Below are positions 1 to 7,094 of a stretch of 11,571 nt of DNA, one piece after another. The translations under genes were made by a program, and so were the position numbers. The notes beneath the pieces were generated by a model. That model was not told where the DNA came from, did not search any database, and worked only from the letters and a program-made list of their open reading frames with translations. This DNA is from an uncultured Bacillaceae bacterium (lineage in GTDB: Bacteria > Bacillota > Bacilli > Bacillales > Caldibacillaceae), in NCBI GenBank assembly GCA_937934645.1, contig CALGYZ010000007.1:1-11571 (forward strand), read 5' to 3'. Positions within the stretch are counted from its first letter, which is position 1; every line of letters begins with the position of its first letter.

Positions 1-23
1 TAACACGTCTCAATTGGTACAAA

Positions 24-257
24 ATTTCAATCCACGCACCCATATAGGGTGCGACGTAAACCAGTTTCGGATTGAGTTGCCCCATTCCTCATTTCAATCC
101 ACGCACCCATATAGGGTGCGACGTGCGTTTTTTCGTTAATCCAATTATACATTCCTGAATTTCAATCCACGCACCCATATAGGGTGCGACGATAAGTTCT
201 AACGCCTCGCCCTCCGAAAATCCCGATTTCAATCCACGCACCCATATAGGGTGCGAC
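24..257 (-). CRISPR. CRISPR array, subtype I-C-like repeats, leader-proximal end
   Basis: Four identical 32-bp repeats lie at 24-55, 91-122, 159-190 and 226-257, separated by unique spacers of 35, 36 and 35 bp (56-90, 123-158, 191-225). Positions 1-23 are the cut end of another spacer, so the array continues beyond the left edge. Each repeat contains a perfect 7-bp inverted repeat, CGCACCC/GGGTGCG, around ATATA. On the minus strand it begins GTCGCACC and ends ATTGAAAT, which is the usual form and direction of subtype I-C repeats. The array is therefore probably transcribed leftwards, with its leader to the right of 257 and the newest spacer at 191-225. No mutated terminal repeat is seen, which also fits the leader end. 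The array itself is certain. The subtype rests on repeat similarity only, since no cas gene is in the window. Confidence 0.97.
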
Positions 258-291
258 TTGAATCTCTTGAACTTTATTTTTGGCTTGTTCG

Positions 292-463
292 GTGCGAAAC
301 TCGTCATTGAATGTACGAAAAAACAAAATGATCGTGCGACTATTTTTATAAGAAAACGGAAAACATGTTAATCGGTGCAAAAGCGATCAATGATTGTGCG
401 AATTTTCAGGGGAAACGTGCGAGTTTCCGTTCCTGAATCACTCATATTTCTCAGCCAGTGCAA
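292..463. repeat. Phased GTGCGA-like motifs, about 21-bp period
   Basis: GTGCGA or a one-base variant begins at 292, 313 (GTACGA), 334, 375 (GTGCAA), 396, 417 and 458 (GTGCAA). The GTGCGA inside the last CRISPR repeat begins at 251. Successive distances are 41, 21, 21, 41, 21, 21 and 41 bp, that is, one or two steps of about 21 bp. The empty steps fall at about 272, 355 and 438, which gives a higher order of about 83 bp. Text around the motifs is also loosely shared, for example TCATTGAATGTACGAA (304-319) and TCAATGATTGTGCGAA (387-402). These are direct repeats, not a CRISPR array, because the intervals are too short and the matches too brief. The role is unknown. It could be an intergenic repeat family of the genome or a leader-specific protein-binding array. 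Confidence 0.6.
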
Positions 464-523
464 AACTGACTCCTAACTATGTGAATTGCTCTCGATATTT
501 TTCGAAAACTGACAACCTATATT

Positions 524-530
524 AAGGAGG
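524..530 (+). promoter_or_regulatory. Ribosome binding site of the MFS gene
   Basis: AAGGAGG lies six bases before ATG 537. It is a full-strength Bacillus-type site, so the gene was built to be well translated even though its frame is broken downstream. Confidence 0.85.
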
Positions 531-536
531 AATAAG

Positions 537-1846
537 ATGAAAAATGTACAAATGAGTGTCCAAGAGAGTGCGATTAAAAAAGTTATGTGGCGTCTTCTTC
601 CATTCGTGTTAATTTGTTATATCGTTGCTCAAATTGACCGGATCAATATCGGTTTTGCCGCATTGGAAATGAACGCGGAACTTGCATTATCAGCGGAAGT
701 TTTCGGTTTACTTTCAGGAATTTTCTTTATCGGGTATTTCTTATTCGAAGTACCAAGTAATATGATTTTGCATAAAGTTGGTGCAAGACTATGGATTGCC
801 CGTATTATGATTACTTGGGGGGGTTCATTACTGTATTAACAGGATTTGCCCAATCTGCAACTCATTTATATATTTTACGTTTCTTGTTAGGGGTTGCAGA
901 AGCAGGATTTTTACCAGGGATTCTTTTATATTTAACGTATTGGTTTAGAAAAAAAGAAAGAGCGATTGCAACATCGATCTTATTACTGGCCATACCGATT
1001 GCATCAATTATCGGTTCACCGCTATCCACGTGGATTATGGACGTGGTTCACTGGGGCGGACTATCAGGCTGGCGTTGGATGTTTATTCTTGAAGGGTTGC
1101 CTGCTGTACTTCTAGGGATCATCGTACTATTTTACTTAACAAACCGGCCAAAAGAAGCAAAATGGTTGACGAAAGAAGAGAGGGACTGGTTGGAAGGTGA
1201 ATTGGAACGAGAAAGATATGAAGCGAGTCTTGTCAATAAGGCAAGAAAAAGGGATATGATTAAAGATTCACGTGTATGGTTATTGACACTACTTTATTTT
1301 ACAAACTACACAGCTATGTTCGGTTTATCTTTCTGGTTGCCTTCGATCATCAACTCATTGAGTGAAAATATTTCGTCCAATTTACAAATCGGCTGGCTGG
1401 CGATGATTCCAGCAATTGTCGGAATCCCTTCAAACTTAATTTTAGGTTGGGTTGCTAGTAGAAACCAGTCACACCGTCAAATGTTGATTTTAATCTTCGC
1501 GGTTGCTGTTGTCGGTTTTGCGGCCTGCGGATTTGCGACAAGCTCTGCGATGATGATTATTTTATTAGCATTTTCTGCGATTGGTCTGTACGGGTTTATG
1601 GGCGTGTTCTTTGCGTATATGACATTCTTCTTTACAGAAAGAACAGCTCCTGTCGGCATTGCTTTAGTTAACTCCTTTGCTTCCATTGGTGGATTTGTCG
1701 GACCGATGATGTTTGGGTTAGTAAGTATCCAATCAGGAATGTTTATTTTATCCGGATTGGCGGTTATTGGCCTTGTATTAGCGATTGTTGTCCGACCGAA
1801 AGAAGTGAGCGAAATCGAATCACAAGAAATAGAAACTTTTTCATAA
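537..1846 (+). pseudogene. MFS transporter (anion:cation symporter family), frameshifted
   Basis: Two overlapping frames together encode one transporter of about 435 residues, the normal size for 12-helix proteins of the ACS family in the major facilitator superfamily. These are usually proton-coupled importers of organic anions such as sugar acids or aromatic and dicarboxylic acids. The first frame gives about 95 residues, including DRINIGFAAL near residue 34 and FEVPSN near 70. It then runs into a TAA at 837-839. The second frame resumes with FITVLTGFAQ, followed by VAEAGFLPGILLYLTYW, GWRWMFILEGLPA and a complete C-terminal half ending at 1846. The break sits at the run of seven Gs at 817-823. 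Removing two Gs gives ITWGFIT, matching the usual W-G spacing of the family; adding one gives ITWGGFIT. Nothing else is damaged, so a homopolymer error in the sequence, a recent mutation or a slippage switch are all possible. The substrate is unknown. Its neighbours suggest a carboxylic acid. Confidence 0.85.
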
Positions 1847-1859
1847 AAACATTGCAGAT

Positions 1860-1912
1860 GAGAATGGCAAACTTGTTAAGGGAGGTTTGCCATTTTCTCT
1901 GTTTGTTTATTT
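1860..1912 (+). terminator. Intrinsic terminator after the MFS gene
   Basis: ATGGCAAAC (1864-1872) pairs with GTTTGCCAT (1885-1893). The stem is extended by GAGA and TCTC with a small bulge, and is followed by the T-rich tract TGTTTGTTTATTT. It starts 13 bases after the transporter stop codon, so the transporter forms its own transcription unit. Confidence 0.8.
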
Positions 1913-2012
1913 AAAGGGGAACAGTGATAGATCAGTAGTTTGAGAGTTTTTTGTGATCGAATGATATATGCAAGAAAAAATCCACTTACTACATTTTGTA
2001 GAAATATAAAAA

Positions 2013-2018
2013 TATAAT
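2013..2018 (+). promoter_or_regulatory. Candidate -10 box of the acyl-CoA ligase promoter
   Basis: A perfect TATAAT lies about 110 bases before the ligase start, in the gap 1913-2118. No good -35 box stands 16-18 bases upstream; the best is TACATT at 1990-1995. A short inverted repeat, CCTTA-AAAA-TAAGG (2020-2033), begins two bases after the box, where a repressor or activator could sit. Since the whole gap is very AT-rich, a chance TATAAT cannot be excluded. The rest of the gap holds only AT-rich sequence and a palindrome at 2067-2087. Confidence 0.35.
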
Positions 2019-2112
2019 TCCTTAAAAATAAGGATATGAAGAAACTAATCTGTATTTTAAAATAATTAAAAAATTAATAATTTTTTATTTAATTTAATAA
2101 ATCCTAATATAG

Positions 2113-2118
2113 AAAGGA
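2113..2118 (+). promoter_or_regulatory. Ribosome binding site that favours a TTG start
   Basis: AAAGGA touches the first in-frame ATG at 2119 with no gap, which is too close for use as a ribosome binding site. The in-frame TTG at 2128 lies nine bases downstream, a workable distance. No other purine-rich site serves the ATG. Confidence 0.55.
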
Positions 2119-2127
2119 ATGAGAAAT

Positions 2128-3714
2128 TTGGTCGTTAAAAATGCGGGTGTACGAACGTCGGTTAATTTATTGAAAGCAGCGGTTGAAAAGTTCCCGATGA
2201 AAGAAGCAATTTATGACGGAACAAGACGATTAACATATGAACAATTGGATAAAGAAAGTAATGCGATTGCATCAGAGTTAAAAAAGCTCGGAATTAAAAA
2301 AGGTGATCACGTCGCTGTTTCGTTACCAAATTGGCATGAGTTTATTGTAACGGTTTTTGCGATTGCCAAAGCGGGAGCTGTCATCGTTCCTTTTAATACC
2401 CGCTATCATTATTCCGAAATTCAATATATATTGAATCACGCACAAGTGAAAGCAGCCTTTTTCACGGAAGAAGTTGAAGGGAACCGTTTAGGGGAATCCT
2501 TTTATCAAATTCATGAGACAAGTAAACATTTAAAACATTTAATCACTGTTCGTGCTGAAAATGATAAAGCGCTTTCTTACAGTGAAATGTTAAAGAACGG
2601 TAATCCGGACGATGAAGACTATGCTGAGATTCGTCCTGATGATGTTGCAATCATCATGTATACATCAGGGACAACGGGAAGTCCTAAAGGAGCAATGCTC
2701 ACTCATAGCAATATTACAATCACTGGATCAATGACGAGTGAGTTTTTAAGATGTACACCGGATGACGTATTTTTAATTCCGGTGCCGATGTTCCACATAT
2801 TCGGAATGGTTCCGGGAATGATTGCTGCCATATCGAGCAGTTCCAAAATGGTATTAACACAAGAATTTAAAGCGGAGAAAATTTTACAAGTGATTGAACA
2901 AGAAAAAGTAACGGTTCATCACGGTGTACCAACAATGTTTATTCTTGAGTTGAACAACCCGAACTTAGAAAAATATGATCTTACGTCATTGCGGACAGGC
3001 ATTGTCGCAGCAGCACCTGTACCGAGTGAAGTCATCCGAAAAATTAGAGAAAAAATGCATTTTGAAATATTATCAGCATACGGTATGACGGAAGCTTCAC
3101 CGACCCTAACTTGTTCCTCTTTTGAAGATGATGATGTTACTCGGGCGGAAACAGTCGGAAAAGCACTGCCGGGGATTGAACTGAAAATCATTGATCCGGA
3201 AACAGGTGAAGAAGTGCCGACAGGGGAAGTTGGCGAAATTACAGCAAGAAGCCCGGGGATTATGAAAGGTTACTACAATATGCCGGAAAAAACGATGGAA
3301 GTATTAAGTCCTGACGGCTGGTACCGGACCGGAGATTTAGGAACAATTGATGAGGAAGGCAATGTTCGGATTGTTGGACGGAAAAAAGATTTAATTATTC
3401 GCGGCGGTTATAATATTTATCCACGTGAAATTGAAGAACATTTTTACAAACATGAAAATGTCTTAGAAGCAACGGTTGTCGGATTACCAGATACCGTTCT
3501 CGGTGAAGTATCTTGTGCGGCGATTGTGTTAAAAGAAGGGGCGAAAGTAACGGAAGAAGAAATGAAGGAATATATAAAAGAAAGAGTAGCTGACTTTAAG
3601 GTTCCAGATTTAATCATCTTTTTAGATCAATTGCCGATGACAGCTTCTGGAAAAATTAGTAAAGTTAAATTACAAGAACAACTTAAAGTTCAGCTTGCTG
3701 ACCGGTTAAGATAA
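2128..3714 (+). CDS. Acyl-CoA ligase (AMP-forming, ANL superfamily)
   Basis: A cytoplasmic enzyme of 528 residues that activates a carboxylic acid to its CoA thioester using ATP, through an acyl-adenylate. This is the entry step of beta-oxidation. Landmarks of the family are all present: the phosphate-binding loop YTSGTTGSPKG (178-188), the substrate-side motif YGMTEASP (318-325), WYRTGDLG (398-405) with its conserved Asp, the hinge GRKKDLIIRGGYNIYPREIEE region (417-437), and the catalytic Lys in MTASGKISK (K509). Length and motifs resemble Bacillus long- and medium-chain fatty acid ligases such as LcfB/YhfL, but chain length cannot be read from the sequence and aryl acids remain possible. 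I chose TTG 2128 because ATG 2119 overlaps the ribosome binding site; the ATG would add three residues. The gene stands alone between two terminators and upstream of the likely regulator and the beta-oxidation operon. Confidence 0.93.
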   Translation: MVVKNAGVRTSVNLLKAAVEKFPMKEAIYDGTRRLTYEQLDKESNAIASELKKLGIKKGDHVAVSLPNWHEFIVTVFAIAKAGAVIVPFNTRYHYSEIQYILNHAQVKAAFFTEEVEGNRLGESFYQIHETSKHLKHLITVRAENDKALSYSEMLKNGNPDDEDYAEIRPDDVAIIMYTSGTTGSPKGAMLTHSNITITGSMTSEFLRCTPDDVFLIPVPMFHIFGMVPGMIAAISSSSKMVLTQEFKAEKILQVIEQEKVTVHHGVPTMFILELNNPNLEKYDLTSLRTGIVAAAPVPSEVIRKIREKMHFEILSAYGMTEASPTLTCSSFEDDDVTRAETVGKALPGIELKIIDPETGEEVPTGEVGEITARSPGIMKGYYNMPEKTMEVLSPDGWYRTGDLGTIDEEGNVRIVGRKKDLIIRGGYNIYPREIEEHFYKHENVLEATVVGLPDTVLGEVSCAAIVLKEGAKVTEEEMKEYIKERVADFKVPDLIIFLDQLPMTASGKISKVKLQEQLKVQLADRLR

Positions 3715-3720
3715 AATGTA

Positions 3721-3757
3721 AGCGCTTCACTATTTTTATAGGAAGCGCTCTTTTTGT
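3721..3757 (+). terminator. Intrinsic terminator after the ligase
   Basis: AGCGCTTC (3721-3728) pairs with GAAGCGCT (3742-3749) around a 13-base AT-rich loop and is followed by CTTTTTGTT. The hairpin starts six bases after the stop codon. It separates the ligase from the regulator gene. Confidence 0.9.
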
Positions 3758-3816
3758 TGTAATACTATTCTAAATTAATTTATTATTAAATAAATAGAGA
3801 AACTTTATATGAAAAC

Positions 3817-3823
3817 AGGGGGG
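3817..3823 (+). promoter_or_regulatory. Ribosome binding site that decides the regulator start
   Basis: AGGGGGG lies nine bases before ATG 3833. The earlier in-frame ATG at 3809 has only AGAGAA upstream and would place this G-rich site inside the coding region. The later start is therefore preferred. Confidence 0.65.
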
Positions 3824-3832
3824 ACTTTTTCG

Positions 3833-6034
3833 ATGATTGCAAATAAAAGAGAGCAGCTTATGCGGGATATTGAAAATCATCTCCGCTTAATTACAAGACA
3901 ACTGTTAAAGTTTGATACAGTTGAAGAAATTTTGCAATACTTAATCGATGCTTTCCAGTCAAAATTTAATTGTGATTTTGTCGGGGTTATTTTAAAACAG
4001 GGGAACGAGTTAGTACCGAAAGTTTGGAATGGCGGTTTGCAAAATTTGAAAAATGCATTTCCAATTTCTGTTGCCAAATGTTCACCAATTCTTTTCCAAC
4101 AAAGTTTAACGTATCGGGATGAGATCGTAAAAAAACAAGATTGCCAGTTTATGAACCGTTTAAAGAATGAGGATTTAGAAACATGGTTTACCGTACCGAT
4201 TCAAGATGAACACGAAAATTACGGATTTTGTGCGATCGGCTATTTTAAATATACGCCTTTATTTGAAATGGACAAGTCCTTTAATGAGTTCGGTAAAGAT
4301 GTTGCAGTGAGTTTGTCGCTCGCGAAAGAAAAAGAGCAGGAGCGAAAAAAAGTTAAAGGCATTGAATTTATTACGAAAAATTTAAAGTTGGATGAATCAT
4401 TGGATGAGTTGATCAGCAAAATTGTGGAACAAGCTAGAAAAAGTACGGGTGCTTCATTTGCGGGAATTTATTTATATGACGAAGAAAAAAACTTATTCTT
4501 TTTACAGCCACCTTTTTACGGTCAGTTAACAAAGCCGGAAAAAATTATTACGTACAAAAACTATGTACTGAAAGACTTTTTTACTTATTTAGAAAAACCT
4601 GATGGCCAAGAAATGACGGTTCCGCTTACACTCGACTTAAAAACACTAGGTGTGTTGCATGTTGAGAAAAAAGAAATGTCCGGTGTTTTTACGAAAGCGG
4701 ACTTGGAAATTTTAACGGTCCTTACTGAACATGTGGCTACGATTTTACAAAATGTTTATTTGTATCAACAACAGAAAGAACAGATGAAGCGCTTACAGTC
4801 CCTGTTGGATTATGAACAATATTTAATTAAAAAAACGATTGAAGAAGACGGTTTTGACAGTATTACAATGGTTAGCGGTGAAATTTTTGGAAAAACCGTT
4901 TTATTGTTTGACCGGTTCTGTCATTTGTTGGCAACTTCGGATAAGTCTTTACAATCAGCGATAGAAATGGAAGAAGTTCCACTATTTAACGAAGCACAAA
5001 CGAATCATGAATATATGCCATGCACGTTATCAGTAAATGGCAAACAAAAAAAGTTTTTGTTTTGGCCTGTCATTGTTGGTAGAGACTTACTAGGCTTTTT
5101 AGCGCTTGAAGACCAACAAGAAGAATTAGAAGCGTTTGATTTGTTAGCAATTGACTTAGTAAGAAACATTTATTCGATTCAATTTATTAAACAAAAGCTT
5201 GTTATTGATACGATGAGTCAAGTGAAAGATGATTTTATTGATCAATTGCTCGTTGAACAAATTGCTGATAAAGAATCGATTATCCAATATATGAACTTGT
5301 TCCAATGGAATCTTTACCGGCCGCATCGTGTCGCCACTTTATCGATTATTTTTTCAGATTTGGAAGAAGCAGAAGCTGATTTATTTGAAAAACATTCGAA
5401 AAAACAACAAATTTTTAATGAGTTAAAAGGGAAAATCGCGCAACATGATCCACAAATTGTTTTTGCGAAAAAAAATGATAAATTTGTTTTGCTTGTCCCG
5501 GTTGAAAAGGAACAACCTGATGAGTATAAATATTGGCAAGCAGTCGCAGATCAAATTAAACGGTGGCTTTACTATCGCGGAGAAAATAGTGTCATAAAAA
5601 TCGGTATTGGCGGTATAACAAAAACATTTAATGATTATTACAAATGTTATCAACAGGCATTACAGTCTTTACATGTGATTGATAATCAAGAAAGCACACA
5701 ACAAATCGCTTTCTTTGATGACCTCGGTTCATATACATTGCTTCACTTATTGAAAGATACGGAGGAAGCAAACTTTTTTATGAACAACTATTTGGAAAAA
5801 TTGAAAAAACATTCCAGTACAAGTCAAGTTGATTTATTTCACACATTACGTGTTTATCTTGAACAAAATGGCAGTATTAAAAAGACGGCTGACGAACTAT
5901 TTATTCATCGCAGCACATTATTGTACCGCCTTGAGAAAATTAAAGAATATTTAGGGATGGATATTGATGATGCGGATGTTCGTTTTAATTTAATGTTAGG
6001 GTTTAAATTGTATGATTTGCGCAAAAATGACTAA
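3833..6034 (+). CDS. GAF-domain transcriptional regulator with PucR-type HTH
   Basis: A soluble regulator of 733 residues. Residues 15-165 and 180-312 look like two GAF sensor domains, each starting with a helix of the type DTVEEILQYLIDAF or DESLDELISKIVEQA and ending in the pattern G-x-L-H-V-E or similar. Residues 313-330 are probably a helical linker (YLYQQQKEQMKRLQSL). Residues 330-450 form a third, sensor-like segment recalling the N-terminal part of PucR proteins (GKTVLLFDRFCHLLATS). Residues 465-615 match the central CdaR/GGDEF-like region. The C-terminus (665-727) is a PucR-family helix-turn-helix with NGSIKKTADELFIHRSTLLYRLEKI. Proteins of this class often activate catabolic genes when a ligand binds. 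Its position between the ligase and the beta-oxidation operon suggests that it controls both, perhaps sensing an acid or its CoA ester. This is inference; the ligand and operator are not visible. The alternative start at 3809 would add eight residues. Confidence 0.85.
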   Translation: MIANKREQLMRDIENHLRLITRQLLKFDTVEEILQYLIDAFQSKFNCDFVGVILKQGNELVPKVWNGGLQNLKNAFPISVAKCSPILFQQSLTYRDEIVKKQDCQFMNRLKNEDLETWFTVPIQDEHENYGFCAIGYFKYTPLFEMDKSFNEFGKDVAVSLSLAKEKEQERKKVKGIEFITKNLKLDESLDELISKIVEQARKSTGASFAGIYLYDEEKNLFFLQPPFYGQLTKPEKIITYKNYVLKDFFTYLEKPDGQEMTVPLTLDLKTLGVLHVEKKEMSGVFTKADLEILTVLTEHVATILQNVYLYQQQKEQMKRLQSLLDYEQYLIKKTIEEDGFDSITMVSGEIFGKTVLLFDRFCHLLATSDKSLQSAIEMEEVPLFNEAQTNHEYMPCTLSVNGKQKKFLFWPVIVGRDLLGFLALEDQQEELEAFDLLAIDLVRNIYSIQFIKQKLVIDTMSQVKDDFIDQLLVEQIADKESIIQYMNLFQWNLYRPHRVATLSIIFSDLEEAEADLFEKHSKKQQIFNELKGKIAQHDPQIVFAKKNDKFVLLVPVEKEQPDEYKYWQAVADQIKRWLYYRGENSVIKIGIGGITKTFNDYYKCYQQALQSLHVIDNQESTQQIAFFDDLGSYTLLHLLKDTEEANFFMNNYLEKLKKHSSTSQVDLFHTLRVYLEQNGSIKKTADELFIHRSTLLYRLEKIKEYLGMDIDDADVRFNLMLGFKLYDLRKND

Positions 6035-6066
6035 ACAATCAACATTGAATCGAATATATTCACGAT

Positions 6067-6092
6067 AAAGAGGGTTATTATGCCCTCTTTTC
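6067..6092 (+). terminator. Intrinsic terminator after the regulator gene
   Basis: AAAGAGGG (6067-6074) pairs perfectly with CCCTCTTT (6083-6090) around an 8-base loop, and the T run begins in the descending arm. It lies 33 bases after the regulator stop and isolates the regulator from the operon that follows. Confidence 0.88.
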
Positions 6093-6160
6093 GTCATTTT
6101 GTAGGAAGAAATAAACTAATTTCATACTTTGCATATGTATTCTTTTTTTCTATTTATCTA

Positions 6161-6166
6161 TATAAT
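6161..6166 (+). promoter_or_regulatory. Candidate -10 box of the beta-oxidation operon
   Basis: A perfect TATAAT stands 53 bases before ATG 6219 and after the regulator's terminator, in the right place for the operon promoter. The sequence at the -35 position (TATTCT, 6138-6143) is poor, which would fit a promoter that needs an activator. A small inverted repeat, TGAA-AAA-TTCA (6176-6186), lies near the expected transcription start. Confidence 0.45.
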
Positions 6167-6218
6167 GATTTTAAATGAAAAATTCAAATATTTTAGTATT
6201 TTATAAGGAGGAATAAAA

Positions 6219-7073
6219 ATGGCAATTAAAACAGTAGGTGTTGTTGGTGCAGGATCAATGGGTAGCGGAATCGCCAACCTAGCCGCGTTAAATGGTTACA
6301 AAGTTATTTTACGTGATGTGGAGCAAAGATTTCTTGACAATGGATTAACACGAATTGATCAGTTTATGACAAAAAGTGTTGAAAGAGGAAAAATGACTGA
6401 GGAAGAAAAAGCGGAAGTATTTGGCCGCATTCACGGTACAACCGATTTGGAAGCGCTAAAAGAAGCAGACATTGTGATTGAAGCAATTATTGAAAATCTT
6501 GACGCAAAGAAAAGTGTTTTTGCTGAGTTGGATCAAATTGTTCCAGAAGGTGTTATTTTAGCAACAAACACATCATCTATGTCCATTACAGAAATTGCCG
6601 GTGCGACGAAACGTTCTGAACGGGTGGCCGGACTTCACTTCTTCAACCCAGCTCAATTAATGAAATTAGTTGAAGTTGTTCGCGGCTACAATACGAGCGA
6701 TGAAACAGTAGAAGAATTGAAAGCGTTTGCGAAATCATTAAGAAAAGAACCGGTTGTTGTGAATAAAGACGTTCCAGGATTTATCGTCAACCGAATCATG
6801 ATTCCACAATTTATCGAAGCGATCCGACTATTGGAAGAAGGCGTAGCGACAGCAGAGGATATTGATAAAGCGGTGAAACTTGGTTTGAACTATCCAATGG
6901 GACCGTTTGAACTGCAAGACTATGCAGGTGTTGATATCGGTTACTACGTGATGGAATACATGAAAAATGAATTTAATGACACACGTTTTGCACCGCCAAT
7001 GTTATTAAAACAAATGATGCGTGCGAATCGTTTAGGTAAAAAGACAAAAGCTGGTTTTTACGATTACGAGTAA
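6219..7073 (+). CDS. 3-hydroxyacyl-CoA dehydrogenase (3-hydroxybutyryl-CoA type)
   Basis: A single-domain-pair enzyme of 284 residues that oxidises (3S)-hydroxyacyl-CoA to 3-oxoacyl-CoA with NAD, the third step of the beta-oxidation cycle. The N-terminal Rossmann fold shows GAGSMGSGIA (10-19) and the acidic end of strand two (RDVE, 32-35), which suggests NAD rather than NADP. Active-site residues expected for the family are present: Ser119 in ATNTSS, His140 with Glu152 in the GLHFFNPAQLMKLVEVV stretch, and Asn191 in VPGFIVNR. The C-terminal domain has NYPMGPFELQDYAGVD. Length matches Hbd and MmgB-type enzymes, so unlike Bacillus FadN it is not fused to a hydratase. It is the first gene of the operon, with a strong AAGGAGG site at 6205-6211 and 21 bases to the next gene. 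Confidence 0.96.
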   Translation: MAIKTVGVVGAGSMGSGIANLAALNGYKVILRDVEQRFLDNGLTRIDQFMTKSVERGKMTEEEKAEVFGRIHGTTDLEALKEADIVIEAIIENLDAKKSVFAELDQIVPEGVILATNTSSMSITEIAGATKRSERVAGLHFFNPAQLMKLVEVVRGYNTSDETVEELKAFAKSLRKEPVVVNKDVPGFIVNRIMIPQFIEAIRLLEEGVATAEDIDKAVKLGLNYPMGPFELQDYAGVDIGYYVMEYMKNEFNDTRFAPPMLLKQMMRANRLGKKTKAGFYDYE

Positions 7074-7094
7074 TTTTTCAAAGGAGGAATTGTC

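Larger units (their letters stand above)
258..536. other. CRISPR leader side and MFS upstream region, no gene
   Basis: This 279-bp stretch holds no credible gene. Minus-strand reading frames across it and the array are translated repeats. If the array runs leftwards, the part next to 257 is its leader. A weak minus-strand promoter is possible, with TTAACA at 371-366 and TATAAA at 350-345, but the 15-bp spacing is short. Near the right end is a perfect palindrome, TTTTCGAAAA (499-508), just before the ribosome binding site of the transporter gene. I could not find a convincing sigma-A promoter for that gene. The main structure is the phased GTGCGA-like series described separately. Confidence 0.5.

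Noticed and set aside
258..323. A fifth, degenerate CRISPR repeat after 257
   Set aside because: No stretch at the expected distance (about 292-323) resembles the repeat beyond the shared GTGCGA, so 257 is taken as the array edge.
89..380. Two minus-strand open frames of 72 codons across the CRISPR array and leader
   Set aside because: They are translated CRISPR repeats; the recurring SHPIWVRGLK and APYMGAWIEI peptides come from the 32-bp repeat in different frames. They have no family resemblance and no ribosome binding site that I could support.
518..523. TATATT as the -10 box of the transporter
   Set aside because: It abuts the ribosome binding site at 524, so transcription would start beyond that site, and no -35 box is visible.
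3717..3730. CcpA cre-like sequence TGTAAGCGCTTCAC
   Set aside because: The first 11 bases fit the cre pattern but the last three do not, and the core is explained by the terminator stem of the ligase. There is no other sign of catabolite control.
6046..6062. FadR-like inverted repeat, TGAAT and ATTCA arms 17 bp overall
   Set aside because: The Bacillus FadR site as I recall it is 18 bp with longer arms (TGAATGA/TCATTCA). The middle pairs here do not match, and the site lies between the regulator stop and its terminator rather than at the operon promoter.
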